Positions 39,949 through 49,625 of a DNA stretch of 55,588 nt are shown here, one piece after another. Below the pieces are notes generated by a model that was not told where the DNA came from, ran no database searches, and saw nothing but the letters and a program-made list of their open reading frames with translations. Location: the NCBI RefSeq assembly GCF_022790535.1, contig NZ_LOHG01000003.1, forward strand, positions 95,274 through 150,861, in the 5' to 3' direction. Numbering within the stretch: the stretch's first letter is position 1; each line of letters starts with the position of its first letter. The translations under genes were made by a program, and so were the position numbers. The DNA is from Pseudomonas maioricensis (lineage in GTDB: Bacteria > Pseudomonadota > Gammaproteobacteria > Pseudomonadales > Pseudomonadaceae).

Positions 39949-40236
39949 ATGGCGCTTGATCGCTCCGACGTGGAAAAGATCGCTCATCTGGCCCGACTTG
40001 GTCTGAATGACGCCGATATCCCACGTACTACCGAAGCACTTAACAGCATTCTTGGGCTGGTAGATCAGATGCAGGCGGTCGATACAACCGGTATCGAACC
40101 CCTTGCACACCCCCTCGAAGCGTCCCAACGCCTGCGCGAAGATGCGGTTACCGAACAAAATCATCGGGAAACTTATCAAGCCATCGCACCAGCGGTCCAA
40201 GACGGCCTTTATCTGGTTCCAAAAGTCATCGACTAA
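39949..40236 (+). CDS. gatC: GatC: amidotransferase subunit C
   Basis: GatC is the small subunit that clasps GatA and GatB in the tRNA-dependent amidotransferase. The complex converts Asp-tRNA-Asn (and Glu-tRNA-Gln) to the amide form. The 95-residue protein has the family motif [12 protein letters not shown] near the start and [14 protein letters not shown] in the middle. GGAG precedes the ATG. It begins the gatCAB operon. Confidence 0.95.
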   Translation: MALDRSDVEKIAHLARLGLNDADIPRTTEALNSILGLVDQMQAVDTTGIEPLAHPLEASQRLREDAVTEQNHRETYQAIAPAVQDGLYLVPKVID

Positions 40237-40251
40237 GGGAATGTGCCTTCA

Positions 40252-41703
40252 ATGCATCAAATGACTCTGGCTGAGATCGCTCGCGGGCTCGCCGATAAAA
40301 AGTTTTCTTCCGAAGAATTGACCCGTGTCCTGCTGGCTCGCATTACCCAGCTCGATCCACAGCTCAACAGCTTCATTACCCTCACCGAAGACCTGGCGAT
40401 CACCCAGGCGCAGGCCGCTGACGCTCGACGCGCGGCCGGTGAAAACAATCCGTTGCTGGGCGCACCCATTGCCCACAAGGATCTGTTTTGCACAAAAGGT
40501 ATCCGCACCAGTTGCGCGTCGAAGATGCTTGATAACTTCAAGGCACCGTACGACGCCACTGTGGTCAGCAAACTGGCTGCTGCGGGCACTGTGACGCTGG
40601 GCAAGACCAACATGGACGAATTCGCCATGGGTTCTGCCAACGAGTCCAGCCACTATGGCGCAGTGAAAAACCCGTGGAATGTCGAGCACGTACCGGGCGG
40701 TTCTTCCGGCGGTTCGGCTGCGGCCGTTGCTGCACGCCTCCTGCCTGCTGCAACCGGCACCGACACCGGCGGCTCGATTCGCCAACCGGCTGCACTGACC
40801 AACCTGACCGGGCTGAAACCGACCTACGGGCGTGTTTCCCGTTGGGGCATGATCGCCTATGCGTCCAGCCTCGATCAGGCTGGCCCGATGGCCCGCACGG
40901 CTGAAGACTGCGCACTGCTGCTGCAAGGCATGGCCGGTTTCGATCCGCAGGATTCCACCAGCATCGACGAACCGGTGCCGGATTACAGCGCCAGCCTCAA
41001 CGGCTCGCTGCAAGGCCTGCGCATCGGTATCCCGAAAGAATATTTCAGCGCCGGTCTCGATCCACGCATTGCCGATCTGGTCATGGCCAGCGTCGAAGAA
41101 CTGAAAAAACTGGGTGCCGTGGTCAAGGAAATCAGCCTGCCAAACCTGCAACACGCTATCCCGGCTTATTACGTGATCGCTCCGGCAGAAGCATCGTCGA
41201 ACCTGTCGCGCTTTGACGGCGTGCGTTTCGGCTATCGCTGCGACGACCCCAAGGACCTGACTGATCTGTACAAACGCTCCCGTGCCGAGGGCTTTGGCCC
41301 GGAAGTGCAGCGTCGGATCATGGTGGGCGCGTATGCTCTGTCAGCCGGTTATTACGACGCTTATTACCTGCAGGCACAGAAAATCCGTCGCCTGATCAAG
41401 AACGATTTCATGAATGCTTTCGCCGAAGTCGACGTGATCCTTGGCCCGACCACGCCTAACCCGGCCTGGAAAATCGGCGCCAAGACCAACGACCCGATCG
41501 CCGAATATCTGGAAGACTTCTACACCATCACCGCCAACCTCGCGGGTCTGCCGGGCTTGTCCATGCCAGCAGGCTTTGCTGACGGTTTGCCGGTAGGCGT
41601 GCAATTGCTCGCCCCGTATTTCCAGGAAGGCCGCTTGCTGAACGTCGCTCATCAGTATCAGCAAGTTACCGATTGGCATCTGCGCACGCCTAGCGGCTTC
41701 TAA
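40252..41703 (+). CDS. gatA: GatA: amidotransferase catalytic (amidase) subunit
   Basis: GatA releases ammonia from glutamine for transamidation. The 483-residue amidase-signature protein has the Ser-cisSer-Lys triad: Lys76 (APIAHKDLF), Ser151 ([10 protein letters not shown]) and Ser175 ([10 protein letters not shown]). I chose the ATG at 40252, which gives the usual N terminus [18 protein letters not shown] lies 12 bases upstream, rather far. An in-frame GTG at 40243 is only two bases from that site. Confidence 0.96.
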   Translation: MHQMTLAEIARGLADKKFSSEELTRVLLARITQLDPQLNSFITLTEDLAITQAQAADARRAAGENNPLLGAPIAHKDLFCTKGIRTSCASKMLDNFKAPYDATVVSKLAAAGTVTLGKTNMDEFAMGSANESSHYGAVKNPWNVEHVPGGSSGGSAAAVAARLLPAATGTDTGGSIRQPAALTNLTGLKPTYGRVSRWGMIAYASSLDQAGPMARTAEDCALLLQGMAGFDPQDSTSIDEPVPDYSASLNGSLQGLRIGIPKEYFSAGLDPRIADLVMASVEELKKLGAVVKEISLPNLQHAIPAYYVIAPAEASSNLSRFDGVRFGYRCDDPKDLTDLYKRSRAEGFGPEVQRRIMVGAYALSAGYYDAYYLQAQKIRRLIKNDFMNAFAEVDVILGPTTPNPAWKIGAKTNDPIAEYLEDFYTITANLAGLPGLSMPAGFADGLPVGVQLLAPYFQEGRLLNVAHQYQQVTDWHLRTPSGF

Positions 41704-41715
41704 GGAGAAAACACA

Positions 41716-43161
41716 ATGCAATGGGAAGTCGTTATCGGGCTGGAGATTCACACCCAGCTTTCGACCCAATCGAAGATTTTCTCCGGCAGCGCCATCGCGT
41801 TTGGCTCCGAGCCCAACACACAGGCGAGCCTGGTTGACCTGGGCATGCCCGGAGTTTTGCCGGTTTTGAATAAAGAAGCCGTGCGTATGGCCGTCAAGTT
41901 CGGCCTGGCGGTAGACGCCGAGATCGGCCAGCACAACGTTTTCGCACGCAAGAACTACTTCTACCCGGACCTTCCAAAGGGTTATCAGATCAGTCAGATG
42001 GAGCTGCCTATTGTCGGCAAAGGCCACCTGGACATCACCCTTGAAGACGGCACCGTAAAACGCGTGGGCATCACTCGTGCTCACCTTGAAGAAGACGCAG
42101 GCAAAAGCCTGCACGAAGACTTCAGTGGCATGACCGGCATCGACCTGAACCGCGCTGGCACCCCCCTGCTGGAAATCGTTTCCGAGCCGGACATGCGTTC
42201 AGCCAAAGAAGCGGTGGCTTATGTCAAAGCCATGCACGCACTGGTTCGTTATCTCGGCATTTGCGACGGCAACATGGCGGAAGGCTCGCTGCGTTGCGAC
42301 TGTAACGTTTCGATCCGTCCGAAAGGCCAGGTCGAGTTCGGCACCCGCTGCGAGATCAAGAACGTCAACTCGTTCCGCTTCATCGAGAAAGCGATCAACA
42401 GCGAAATTCAGCGTCAGATCGATTTGATCGAAGACGGCGGCAAGGTCATTCAACAGACCCGCCTGTACGATCCGAACAAAGACGAAACCCGCGCCATGCG
42501 CAGCAAAGAGGAAGCCAACGACTACCGTTACTTCCCCGACCCTGACCTGTTGCCGGTGGTGATCGAAGACTCGTTCATCGAAGAAACCCGCGCCACGCTG
42601 CCGGAACTGCCGCCGCAAAAACGCGAACGCTTCCAGAGCCAGTTTGGCCTGTCAGCCTACGACGCCAGCGTACTGGCATCCAGCCGCGAGCAAGCCGATT
42701 ACTTCGAGCAAGTGGTCAGTATCAGTGGCGACGCCAAACTGGCTGCCAACTGGGTCATGGTCGAACTGGGCAGCCTGCTGAACAAGCAAGGCCTGGAAAT
42801 CGAAGAATCGCCGGTCAGCGCCGAGCAACTGGGCGGCATGCTCAAGCGCATCACCGACAACACCATTTCCGGCAAAATCGCGAAAATGGTCTTTGAGGCC
42901 ATGGCCAATGGCGAAGGCAGCGCCGATGAAATCATCGACAAACGCGGCCTGAAGCAAGTGACTGACAGCGGCGCCATCGAGTCGATGCTCGACGAGATGC
43001 TGGCAGCCAATGCCGAGCAGGTTGAACAGTACCGCGCGGCTGATGAAGCCAAACGCGGCAAGATGTTCGGCTTCTTCGTCGGTCAGGCGATGAAAGTTTC
43101 GAAAGGCAAAGCGAATCCGCAGCAGGTCAATGAACTGCTGAAGAAGAAACTGGAAGGTTGA
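41716..43161 (+). CDS. gatB: GatB: amidotransferase tRNA-binding subunit
   Basis: GatB activates the misacylated aminoacyl-tRNA by phosphorylation and hosts the ammonia channel end. The 481-residue protein starts [13 protein letters not shown] and contains [12 protein letters not shown] and [14 protein letters not shown], all GatB family blocks, with the helical YqeY-like tail domain at about 335-481. AAGGAG is well placed. The final gene of gatCAB, it is followed by a REP repeat. Confidence 0.97.
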   Translation: MQWEVVIGLEIHTQLSTQSKIFSGSAIAFGSEPNTQASLVDLGMPGVLPVLNKEAVRMAVKFGLAVDAEIGQHNVFARKNYFYPDLPKGYQISQMELPIVGKGHLDITLEDGTVKRVGITRAHLEEDAGKSLHEDFSGMTGIDLNRAGTPLLEIVSEPDMRSAKEAVAYVKAMHALVRYLGICDGNMAEGSLRCDCNVSIRPKGQVEFGTRCEIKNVNSFRFIEKAINSEIQRQIDLIEDGGKVIQQTRLYDPNKDETRAMRSKEEANDYRYFPDPDLLPVVIEDSFIEETRATLPELPPQKRERFQSQFGLSAYDASVLASSREQADYFEQVVSISGDAKLAANWVMVELGSLLNKQGLEIEESPVSAEQLGGMLKRITDNTISGKIAKMVFEAMANGEGSADEIIDKRGLKQVTDSGAIESMLDEMLAANAEQVEQYRAADEAKRGKMFGFFVGQAMKVSKGKANPQQVNELLKKKLEG

Positions 43162-43189
43162 TTTAAAAAACTCTAACAGTCACAACGAC

Positions 43190-43280
43190 CTGTAGGAGTG
43201 AGCTTGCTCGCGATTCGGTATGCCATCCAACGCATCTATCGAATGGCCTGACGCTATCGCGAGCAAGCTCACTCCTACAG
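43190..43280. repeat. REP inverted repeat (GAGCTTGCTCGCGAT core)
   Basis: The 25-base arms from CTGTAGGAGTGAGCTTGCTC are perfect, with a 41-base centre. It lies between gatB and the RlpA-like gene and may end the gatCAB mRNA. Confidence 0.9.
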
Positions 43281-43310
43281 ACTGCGTCCAGGCATTCAAG
43301 GATCGCACCC

Positions 43311-43688
43311 ATGCTGCGGCTTCTCGGCACCACAGCTCTATTTACCTTTCTGGTTGGCTGCGCCAGCCAGAATCAGACCATTGACGCTCGCGGCTACGAT
43401 CAAACGGGCGATGCGTCCTACTACGGTGCCCGGCATCACGGCAAACGTACCGCCAGCGGCGAACCCTTTGACCAAAATGCGCTCACTGCGGCCCACCGCC
43501 AGCTCCCCTTTGGCACGCGAGTCAAAGTCACCAACCTGGATAACGACAAAAGCATCATTGTCCGGATCAATGATCGCGGCCCCCATACACGTGGCCGACT
43601 GATTGATTTATCACGCGCGGCTGCCGAACAGATCGGCATGGTGCGCAGCGGAACCGCGCCCGTGCGCGTACAAAGTCTGAGCGACTAA
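43311..43688 (+). CDS. RlpA-like septal lipoprotein (double-psi barrel only)
   Basis: This 125-residue lipoprotein has a signal peptide with lipobox LVGC (acylated Cys17) and a double-psi beta-barrel domain of the RlpA type: GDASYYGARHHGKRTASGE, LPFGTRVKV and VRINDRGPH. RlpA of P. aeruginosa is a lytic transglycosylase that cuts peptidoglycan lacking stem peptides at the septum. This protein has the catalytic-type barrel but no C-terminal SPOR domain, so it is a short paralogue and its targeting to septa is doubtful. Confidence 0.88.
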   Translation: MLRLLGTTALFTFLVGCASQNQTIDARGYDQTGDASYYGARHHGKRTASGEPFDQNALTAAHRQLPFGTRVKVTNLDNDKSIIVRINDRGPHTRGRLIDLSRAAAEQIGMVRSGTAPVRVQSLSD

Positions 43689-43699
43689 GGACGCCCCGA

Positions 43700-44785
43700 A
43701 TTCTCGAACTATCATCCCTGCCCCTCCCCGACGTCATTCAGTGGGTATGCGGCCTGCTGTTGCTGCTGATCGGTGCTGAACTTTCCGTACGCGCCGCAGT
43801 GAGTCTCGCCACGACCCTTGGGGTTCGGCCGCTGTTCATCGGCCTGACGTTTGTCGCTTTGGGCAGCAGCGCGCCGCAAATGGCGGTAGGCCTGCAAGCG
43901 GCCTTCACCTCCAGCGCCGATATCGCCGTGGGCAGTGTGGTAGGCAGCAATATTTTCAATGTACTGGTTACACTCGGCCTGTGCGCCTTGATCATCCCGC
44001 TGCGGGTTACCCGGCAACTGGTTCGCCTGGAAATCCCGTTGATGATTACAGCCAGCGCACTGGTGCTGGCCCTTTCCTGGAACGGCGTATTAGGCGCGCT
44101 GGATGGCGCGATTCTGCTGCTGGGCTTGCTGGTTTACCTGCTGACCGTATTCCGTCAGTCCGGGCAACGCTTTGCCTATCGCCAATCCAGCGGCACGGAA
44201 CACTCCCGTAAAACGGGCCAGGTCATGCTGCGCCTGGGCGCTTTGTTTGGCGGTATCGCGTGCGTGGTGCTGGGCAGTCATCTGCTGGTGGCCGCATCAG
44301 TGGTCATCGCACTGGATCTTGGCTTGTCCGAGCGGGTCATCGGCCTGACGGTGATTGCCGTCAGCACATCCCTTCCCGCCCTGACCACCTCGTTGATCGC
44401 GGCATTGCGCGGCGAGCGCGATATTGCCGTGGGCAACGTGATTGGCAGCAACCTCTTCAATTTGTTGGGCGTGCTGGGCATCACCGCCTTGATCGCGCCG
44501 GTGCCTCTGTCCGTCTCACCCAACGCACTGGATTTCGACCTCCCGGTGATGTTCGGGGTAGCGGCGCTGTGCTTGCCGTTGTTCTACTCGGGCTACCGGA
44601 TCACACGTATCGAAGGGTTGATGCTGTTGGCCCTGTATCTGGCTTACGGGCTGCACATCGTGTCATTCACCACCGGCATGCCACTGGCCGACAAGCTTGA
44701 GCGGCTGATGGTCCAGTTCGTCCTACCGGTGTTCGCCGTAATGATCATGTTCAGCACCATCAGAGCATGGCGTCGCCAGCACTAG
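43700..44785 (+). CDS. Na+/Ca2+-exchanger-family protein (YrbG-like), unusual start
   Basis: This 361-residue membrane protein belongs to the Ca2+/cation antiporter superfamily. It shows the paired alpha repeats: TFVALGSSAPQMAVGLQAA with VGSVVGSNIFN in the first half, and VIAVSTSLPALTTSLIAA with VGNVIGSNLFN in the second. About ten helices are visible. The transported ion is not certain. No ATG or GTG is in frame ahead of the first helix. ATT at 43700 has AAGGA eight bases upstream and gives a full helix 1. The alternatives are CTG at 43718 or TTG at 43760, the latter cutting into helix 1. Confidence 0.82.
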   Translation: MLELSSLPLPDVIQWVCGLLLLLIGAELSVRAAVSLATTLGVRPLFIGLTFVALGSSAPQMAVGLQAAFTSSADIAVGSVVGSNIFNVLVTLGLCALIIPLRVTRQLVRLEIPLMITASALVLALSWNGVLGALDGAILLLGLLVYLLTVFRQSGQRFAYRQSSGTEHSRKTGQVMLRLGALFGGIACVVLGSHLLVAASVVIALDLGLSERVIGLTVIAVSTSLPALTTSLIAALRGERDIAVGNVIGSNLFNLLGVLGITALIAPVPLSVSPNALDFDLPVMFGVAALCLPLFYSGYRITRIEGLMLLALYLAYGLHIVSFTTGMPLADKLERLMVQFVLPVFAVMIMFSTIRAWRRQH

Positions 44786-45723
44786 ATCCAGCCACCCCAT
44801 TGCAGAATGAAAATCCCGATATTGGTGGTCACTGCGGCCGCCAATGTCGTGATAACGATGATCGCAGCCGCCAGCACATGATTGCCATTGGCCGCACGGG
44901 CCATGACGTAACTGGACGCGGCGGTCGGGCTGGCGAAGTACAGAAATAGAATCCCCAATTCTGCTCCGCGGAAACCACACAGCCAGGCTGCCAGCGTAGA
45001 CAGCACCGGCAAGGTGACCATCTTCATCATGCTCGCGCTGATTGCCAGCTTGCCGCTCTGATGCAGCGAACTCAGAGACAAAGTGCCGCCGATACAGATC
45101 AGGGCCAGCGGCAAGGTCATTTGCGCCAGGTAATTGCCCGACGTTTCGATCCAGTGCGGCAGTGGAATCTTGAAATAGGCGAAGGGTGTAGCCGCGATGA
45201 TGCTGATGATCAACGGGTTGCCCAGCACACTTTTGAACAGGCTCCACGGATCAGACTTGATCACCGGGCTGTACACCGCGAGCACGATGGTCGAGAGCGC
45301 GTTGTAGAACAGGATGACCAGGGCCGCGAGAATCGCCCCCAGAGAAATCCCGTAATCGCCGTACATGCTGGCGGCCAGCGCCAGACCGATCACGCCGTTG
45401 TTACCACGAAAGGCGCCCTGAACAAAAACGCCACGGTCTACCAGTGGTACGCGCCAGATGGCCCAGCCCCACGCAAACGCGAACCCGGCCAGGGTAATGA
45501 TGGTGAAAAAAATCAGTAGCGACGGTTGCAGCGCTTCACGAAGATCGGCATGGATGATGCCCAGAAACAGCAGCGCCGGCATTGTCACGTTAAACACCAG
45601 ACTCGATGCTGTCATGATGAAACCGTCATCAATCCAGTTGATGCGCTTGAGCAGCACACCCAGGAACAACATGGCAAAAACCGGCGCAGTGATGGCCAGG
45701 GTCTGATAGAAAATGTCCAGCAT
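44782..45723 (-). CDS. AEC-family transporter (auxin efflux carrier type)
   Basis: This 313-residue inner-membrane protein has about ten hydrophobic helices in two halves and the features of the AEC/MdcF family, such as FRGNNGVIGLALAAS and a C-terminal FASPTAASSYVMARAANG. Bacterial members include malonate and malate carriers; the substrate here is unknown. It converges on the antiporter gene, overlapping its end by four bases. No regulator lies next to it. Confidence 0.85.
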   Translation of the reverse strand: MLDIFYQTLAITAPVFAMLFLGVLLKRINWIDDGFIMTASSLVFNVTMPALLFLGIIHADLREALQPSLLIFFTIITLAGFAFAWGWAIWRVPLVDRGVFVQGAFRGNNGVIGLALAASMYGDYGISLGAILAALVILFYNALSTIVLAVYSPVIKSDPWSLFKSVLGNPLIISIIAATPFAYFKIPLPHWIETSGNYLAQMTLPLALICIGGTLSLSSLHQSGKLAISASMMKMVTLPVLSTLAAWLCGFRGAELGILFLYFASPTAASSYVMARAANGNHVLAAAIIVITTLAAAVTTNIGIFILQWGGWI

Positions 45724-45867
45724 TCGTCGAACCCTGTCCCGTCGTTAGGTAGCTAATGATAAGCCAGCATAGACGATAGCGTTACAGGGAATTTCTGGAG
45801 GGGCTCCGGACAAAACCCATACACGGTGATTGTGTGCCTGCCAAAAAGTCGATGTGCGACACAAATC

Positions 45868-45958
45868 CTGTGGGAGCCAGGCTTGCCGGCGATAAGGCTA
45901 GGCGCGATCTAAAGTGAATCGCATCCAGCCTTATCGCCGGCAAGCCTGGCTCCCACAG
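45868..45958. repeat. REP inverted repeat (TTGCCGGCGATAAGGCT core)
   Basis: The 32-base perfect arms start CTGTGGGAGCCAGGCTTGCC, with a 27-base centre. It lies between the AEC gene's 5' side and the phoD 3' end. The remaining part of this 269-base gap (45724-45867) should hold the AEC promoter, but I see no clear one. Confidence 0.92.
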
Positions 45959-45992
45959 AAGATTTCATTACATATCCAGATGCTGTTTGGTT

Positions 45993-47555
45993 CTAGGCGT
46001 CCCGCGCGGGCACCAGCTTCTTCTCAAACACCGAGACCCCATCCAGATCCCGCAGTGTCACGGTCATCTCTGAGCTTTGCCCGTCGATGTTCACTTCACC
46101 AAAAAACTGGAAACCGGCAAACGGCGAGGTGTTTTGCGCAGGCGGTGCTTTCTGGAAGACCAGTTCAGGACCAAAGGTCTTGTCCAGCGGGTTGGGCCCG
46201 AAGCTCCCGGCATTCAACGGTCCGGCGACAAACTCCCAGAACGGGTCGAAGTCCTGAAACACGGCGCGATCAGGTTGATAGTGATGCGCGGCGCAGTAAT
46301 GCACATCGGCGGTCAGCCATACGCAGTCGCGGATTTTTTGGGCGCGTAGATACGTCAACAGCTCGGCAACTTCGAGTTCACGACCGGCTGCCGGGCCATC
46401 TTTGCCATTGGCGATGGCTTCCCAGCGCGCCACACCCGGGCTGACTTCGCCATCAGGAACGCCCAGACCAATTGGCATGTCGGCAGCGATCACCTTCCAT
46501 TGCGCGGTTGAATTCTTCAGCCCGCTTTTGAGCCAGTCCAGTTGCGTACGCCCCAGGAAAGCCGTGGTAGGGCCAGGTTTATCCGCCAGGTTGGAGTCGT
46601 TGCCATCGCGGTAGCTGCGCATGTCCAGCACGAACACATCGAGCATCGGCCCGTAACTCATTTTGCGGTAGATACGCCCGCCGTTATCCGCCTCCTGCAG
46701 ACGCATCGGTGCGTATTCGAGAAAGGCCTGGCGGCCACGCGAGGCCAGTAACTGTATGTCCTTGACCTTGTAACGATCATCCAGCTGTTTGCTCGGCGAC
46801 CAGTTGTTGGTCACTTCGTGATCGTCCCACTGCCAGATCTGCGGCACTTCGGCATTGAAGCGGCGCAAGTTGTCATCCATCAGGTTGTAGCGATATGCGC
46901 CGCGATACTCGTCCAGGGTTTCCGCAACTTTGCTCTTGGCCTCAGTGGTGATGTTGCGCCAGATACGCCCGCCTTCCGTGACGATTTGTGCCGGAACAGG
47001 GCCGTCGGCGTAAATCGTGTCGCCACTGTGAATAAAGAAATCCGGCAGACGCAAACGCATCGCCTCATAGATTCGCATGCCACCCACGTCCGGGTTGATG
47101 CCGAAGCCCTGACCCACCGTGTCGCCACTCCAGACAAATCTCAGGTTACGGCGTTGCTGCGGCACGCTACGCAGATGGCCGAACCAGGGCTCGCTGGTCA
47201 CACCGGACTGGGCGTCTTCAAATTGCACACGGTAAAAAATCGCCTGATCGGCTGGCAATCCGCTCAACTCGACTCGCGCGGTGAAGTCTGTACGCTGATC
47301 TGCCAGGGCCGAAACCACACGACGCGGATTGGTGAACATGCTGCGCGTGTCCCACTCAACCACCATGCGCGCCGGCCGATCGCTTCGGCTCCAGACCATC
47401 GCCCGATCACCGAGTACATCACCGGACTGCACACCGTCAGTGATTTTCGGTCGATCCTGCACTGAAGCGATAACGGCCGGAGCCAGACCAGGCAAAAGCA
47501 GGCCTGCTCCAGCAGCCTGAATAATGCGACGTCGCGTAGGGTCGAACTGAGTCAT
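45993..47555 (-). CDS. phoD: PhoD-family alkaline phosphatase, Tat-exported
   Basis: This 520-residue precursor has a twin-arginine signal (TRRRIIQAAGAG, then LLLPGLAPAVIA) and a PhoD-type calcineurin-like phosphodiesterase/phosphatase domain. Metal-site motifs are IHSGDTIYADG near residue 172, WDDHEVTNNW near 240 and ADVHYCAAHHY near 430. PhoD enzymes contain Fe3+ and Ca2+ and release phosphate from mono- and diesters in the periplasm. A PHO-box-like half site upstream suggests phosphate control. Confidence 0.93.
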   Translation of the reverse strand: MTQFDPTRRRIIQAAGAGLLLPGLAPAVIASVQDRPKITDGVQSGDVLGDRAMVWSRSDRPARMVVEWDTRSMFTNPRRVVSALADQRTDFTARVELSGLPADQAIFYRVQFEDAQSGVTSEPWFGHLRSVPQQRRNLRFVWSGDTVGQGFGINPDVGGMRIYEAMRLRLPDFFIHSGDTIYADGPVPAQIVTEGGRIWRNITTEAKSKVAETLDEYRGAYRYNLMDDNLRRFNAEVPQIWQWDDHEVTNNWSPSKQLDDRYKVKDIQLLASRGRQAFLEYAPMRLQEADNGGRIYRKMSYGPMLDVFVLDMRSYRDGNDSNLADKPGPTTAFLGRTQLDWLKSGLKNSTAQWKVIAADMPIGLGVPDGEVSPGVARWEAIANGKDGPAAGRELEVAELLTYLRAQKIRDCVWLTADVHYCAAHHYQPDRAVFQDFDPFWEFVAGPLNAGSFGPNPLDKTFGPELVFQKAPPAQNTSPFAGFQFFGEVNIDGQSSEMTVTLRDLDGVSVFEKKLVPARDA

Positions 47556-47585
47556 GGAGGGTCCCCTTGTGGAAAGTAAAGGGGA

Positions 47586-47619
47586 ACGCTAGCAGTGCAA
47601 GATGGGGAAAATATGACAG
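47586..47619 (-). promoter_or_regulatory. Possible PHO box ahead of phoD
   Basis: On the minus strand CTGTCATATTT (47619-47609) fits the PhoB half-site consensus. The adjoining 11 bases, TCCCCATCTTG, match the repeat in only five positions. TAGCGT (47591-47586) could be the -10. Confidence 0.4.
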
Positions 47620-47636
47620 TGGGGCCAACAGTGAAC

Positions 47637-47710
47637 CGGTAGGAGCCAACTTGTTGGCGAGAGGCTGTGAGCCTGTCCAATCGCCTCGCGAACAAGTTCG
47701 CTCCTATCGG
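47637..47710. repeat. REP-like inverted repeat, diverged
   Basis: Arms with TAGGAGC and AACTTGTT, then GCGAG, pair with about four mismatches or gaps. The core resembles the GAGCTTGCTCGCG family but has AACTTGTT. It lies between phoD and fruA. Confidence 0.75.
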
Positions 47711-47739
47711 GACATCGCATTATCAGGGCAAAGTGTAAA

Positions 47740-49476
47740 TCACGCCTGCGCTGGCGCAACCTCCATCTCAACCACTTCCGGACGTTTAAGCACTGCGTAT
47801 ACAACCCCCGTCACCACACTGCCCGCAACAATCGCGAACAGATACAACAGCGCATGATTCATTGCGTTAGGGATCAACATCACGAACAAGCCACCGTGGG
47901 GCGCCATCAGCTTGCAGCCAAAGTACATGGACAAAGCACCGGTCAGCGCACCACCGGCAATGCTGGCCGGGATGACCCGCAACGGATCTTTTGCTGCAAA
48001 CGGAATAGCACCCTCGGAGATAAAGCACAGCCCCAACACAAACGCGGCCTTGCCCGCCTCCCGCTCACTCTGGGCAAACTTGCGCCGGGCGATGAAGCTG
48101 GCGATGCCCATACCAATCGGTGGCACCATCCCGGCGGCCATGGCTGCGGCCATCGGCGCATAGCTCTGGGATGCCAGCAATCCGACAGAAAACGCATAGG
48201 ACGCTTTGTTGATCGGCCCACCCAGATCGACACACATCATCGCACCGAGCACTACACCCAACAGAATGGCGTTAGTGGTGCCCATGCTGTTGAGGAACAG
48301 TGTGAGGCTTTCCAGCAACCCAGCGACGGGTTTGCCCACCGCGTAAATCATCAGCAACCCGGTGATCAGGCTAGCCAACAGAGGAATGATCAAAATCGGC
48401 TTGAGCGCCTCTACGCTAGCAGGCAAACGAACATAACGATTGATTGCCCAGGCACTGTAGCCCGCAATGAAACCCGCTGCGATCCCGCCGATGAAGCCTG
48501 CTCCGAGCGTGCTCGCTAACAGACCACCAATCATGCCCGGGGCCAGCCCCGGACGGTCAGCGATGGAATAGGCGATATAGCCAGCCAGCAAGGGGACCAT
48601 CAACGTAAAGGCCGCATCGCCCACCTGTTTCAGCACCGCAGCCAGCGTTCCGGGTTCCTTGAACGCCTCAATACCGAACACAAATGACAATGCGATCAAC
48701 AGGCCGCCCGCCACCACCATCGGCAGCATGTACGACACGCCGGTCAGCAAATGTTTGTAAACGCCGGTCTTTTCCTGCCTGGCGGGTGCCTTCGACGTGC
48801 TGCCGGAAGACTCCACCTCGGCCTCGGCCAAGGCTTTTTTCAGTGTCGCATCGGACTGCTTGAGCGCGATCCCGGTGCCGCAGCGGTAAATACGCTTGCC
48901 CGCAAATCGCTCGGTGGCCACTTCGATGTCGGCCGCCAGCAATACCACATCAGCGTCGGCAATCGCCTTGGCGCTCAGCGGATTGCGCGCGCCCACCGAG
49001 CCTTGAGTTTCAACCTGAAGCTCATAGCCCAGACGCTTCGCGGCTTGCTGGATGGCCTCGGCAGCCATGAACGTATGCGCTACGCCCGTTGGGCAGGCGG
49101 TGACCGCGACAATACGCGGCACGCTGCCAGAAACCGCCGCGGGCGACGCTGTCGTGGCAGGCGCTGCGTAGACTTGGGCCTGTTCGGCAGCCCGGTGCAG
49201 AAAACCGTCCACGTCTTGCAGCGCGTGGGCCGGAGAGTCCTGAAACAGACGCTTGCCGACGAAGCGGGAAAGATCCACTTCACCAGTGTTGACCACCAGA
49301 ATCCAGTCCGCGTCGGCGACTTCCTGGGCGGACAGAAGCTGCGTCGGATTGCGTGGATCAAAGACCTCGACACAGGTGCTCCAGCCCATACGCTGGGCGG
49401 CAGCATCCAGCAGCCTCGCACTGAGAACGCTGCTGACCTTGCCATTTGGGCAGGCTGTCACAATGGCTAATTTCAT
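47740..49476 (-). CDS. fruA: FruA: fructose PTS EIIBC permease
   Basis: FruA imports fructose across the inner membrane and releases fructose 1-phosphate. The 578-residue protein has two EIIB-type domains in tandem, IVTACPNG near residue 6 and VTACPTGVAHTF near 125, and a hydrophobic EIIC domain (about 240-570) with KASYAFSVGLLASQSY. The second Cys is the likely phosphorylation site. The ATG at 49476 has GAGGCCAGG upstream; a longer reading to 49602 runs into a repeat. It is the third gene of fruBKA. Confidence 0.95.
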   Translation of the reverse strand: MKLAIVTACPNGKVSSVLSARLLDAAAQRMGWSTCVEVFDPRNPTQLLSAQEVADADWILVVNTGEVDLSRFVGKRLFQDSPAHALQDVDGFLHRAAEQAQVYAAPATTASPAAVSGSVPRIVAVTACPTGVAHTFMAAEAIQQAAKRLGYELQVETQGSVGARNPLSAKAIADADVVLLAADIEVATERFAGKRIYRCGTGIALKQSDATLKKALAEAEVESSGSTSKAPARQEKTGVYKHLLTGVSYMLPMVVAGGLLIALSFVFGIEAFKEPGTLAAVLKQVGDAAFTLMVPLLAGYIAYSIADRPGLAPGMIGGLLASTLGAGFIGGIAAGFIAGYSAWAINRYVRLPASVEALKPILIIPLLASLITGLLMIYAVGKPVAGLLESLTLFLNSMGTTNAILLGVVLGAMMCVDLGGPINKASYAFSVGLLASQSYAPMAAAMAAGMVPPIGMGIASFIARRKFAQSEREAGKAAFVLGLCFISEGAIPFAAKDPLRVIPASIAGGALTGALSMYFGCKLMAPHGGLFVMLIPNAMNHALLYLFAIVAGSVVTGVVYAVLKRPEVVEMEVAPAQA

Positions 49477-49528
49477 TACCTGGCCTCTCTTATTAAACAG
49501 CGCATAACCAAGTTGATTGGAATGCATT

Positions 49529-49601
49529 CTGTAGGAGCTGCCGAAGGCTGCGAAAGCGGCGTGTCTGACACACCTGATCGCAGCGTCCGGCAGCTCCTGC
49601 A
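49529..49601. repeat. REP-like inverted repeat between fruK and fruA
   Basis: Arms TGTAGGAGCTGCCGAAGGC and its near complement (GCGTCCGGCAGCTCCTGCA) pair around a 23-base centre. The same start sequence recurs at the window's last bases. It is inside the fruBKA transcript. Confidence 0.8.
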
Positions 49602-49625
49602 TCGACCATGCAGTGGCCGGTTCCT

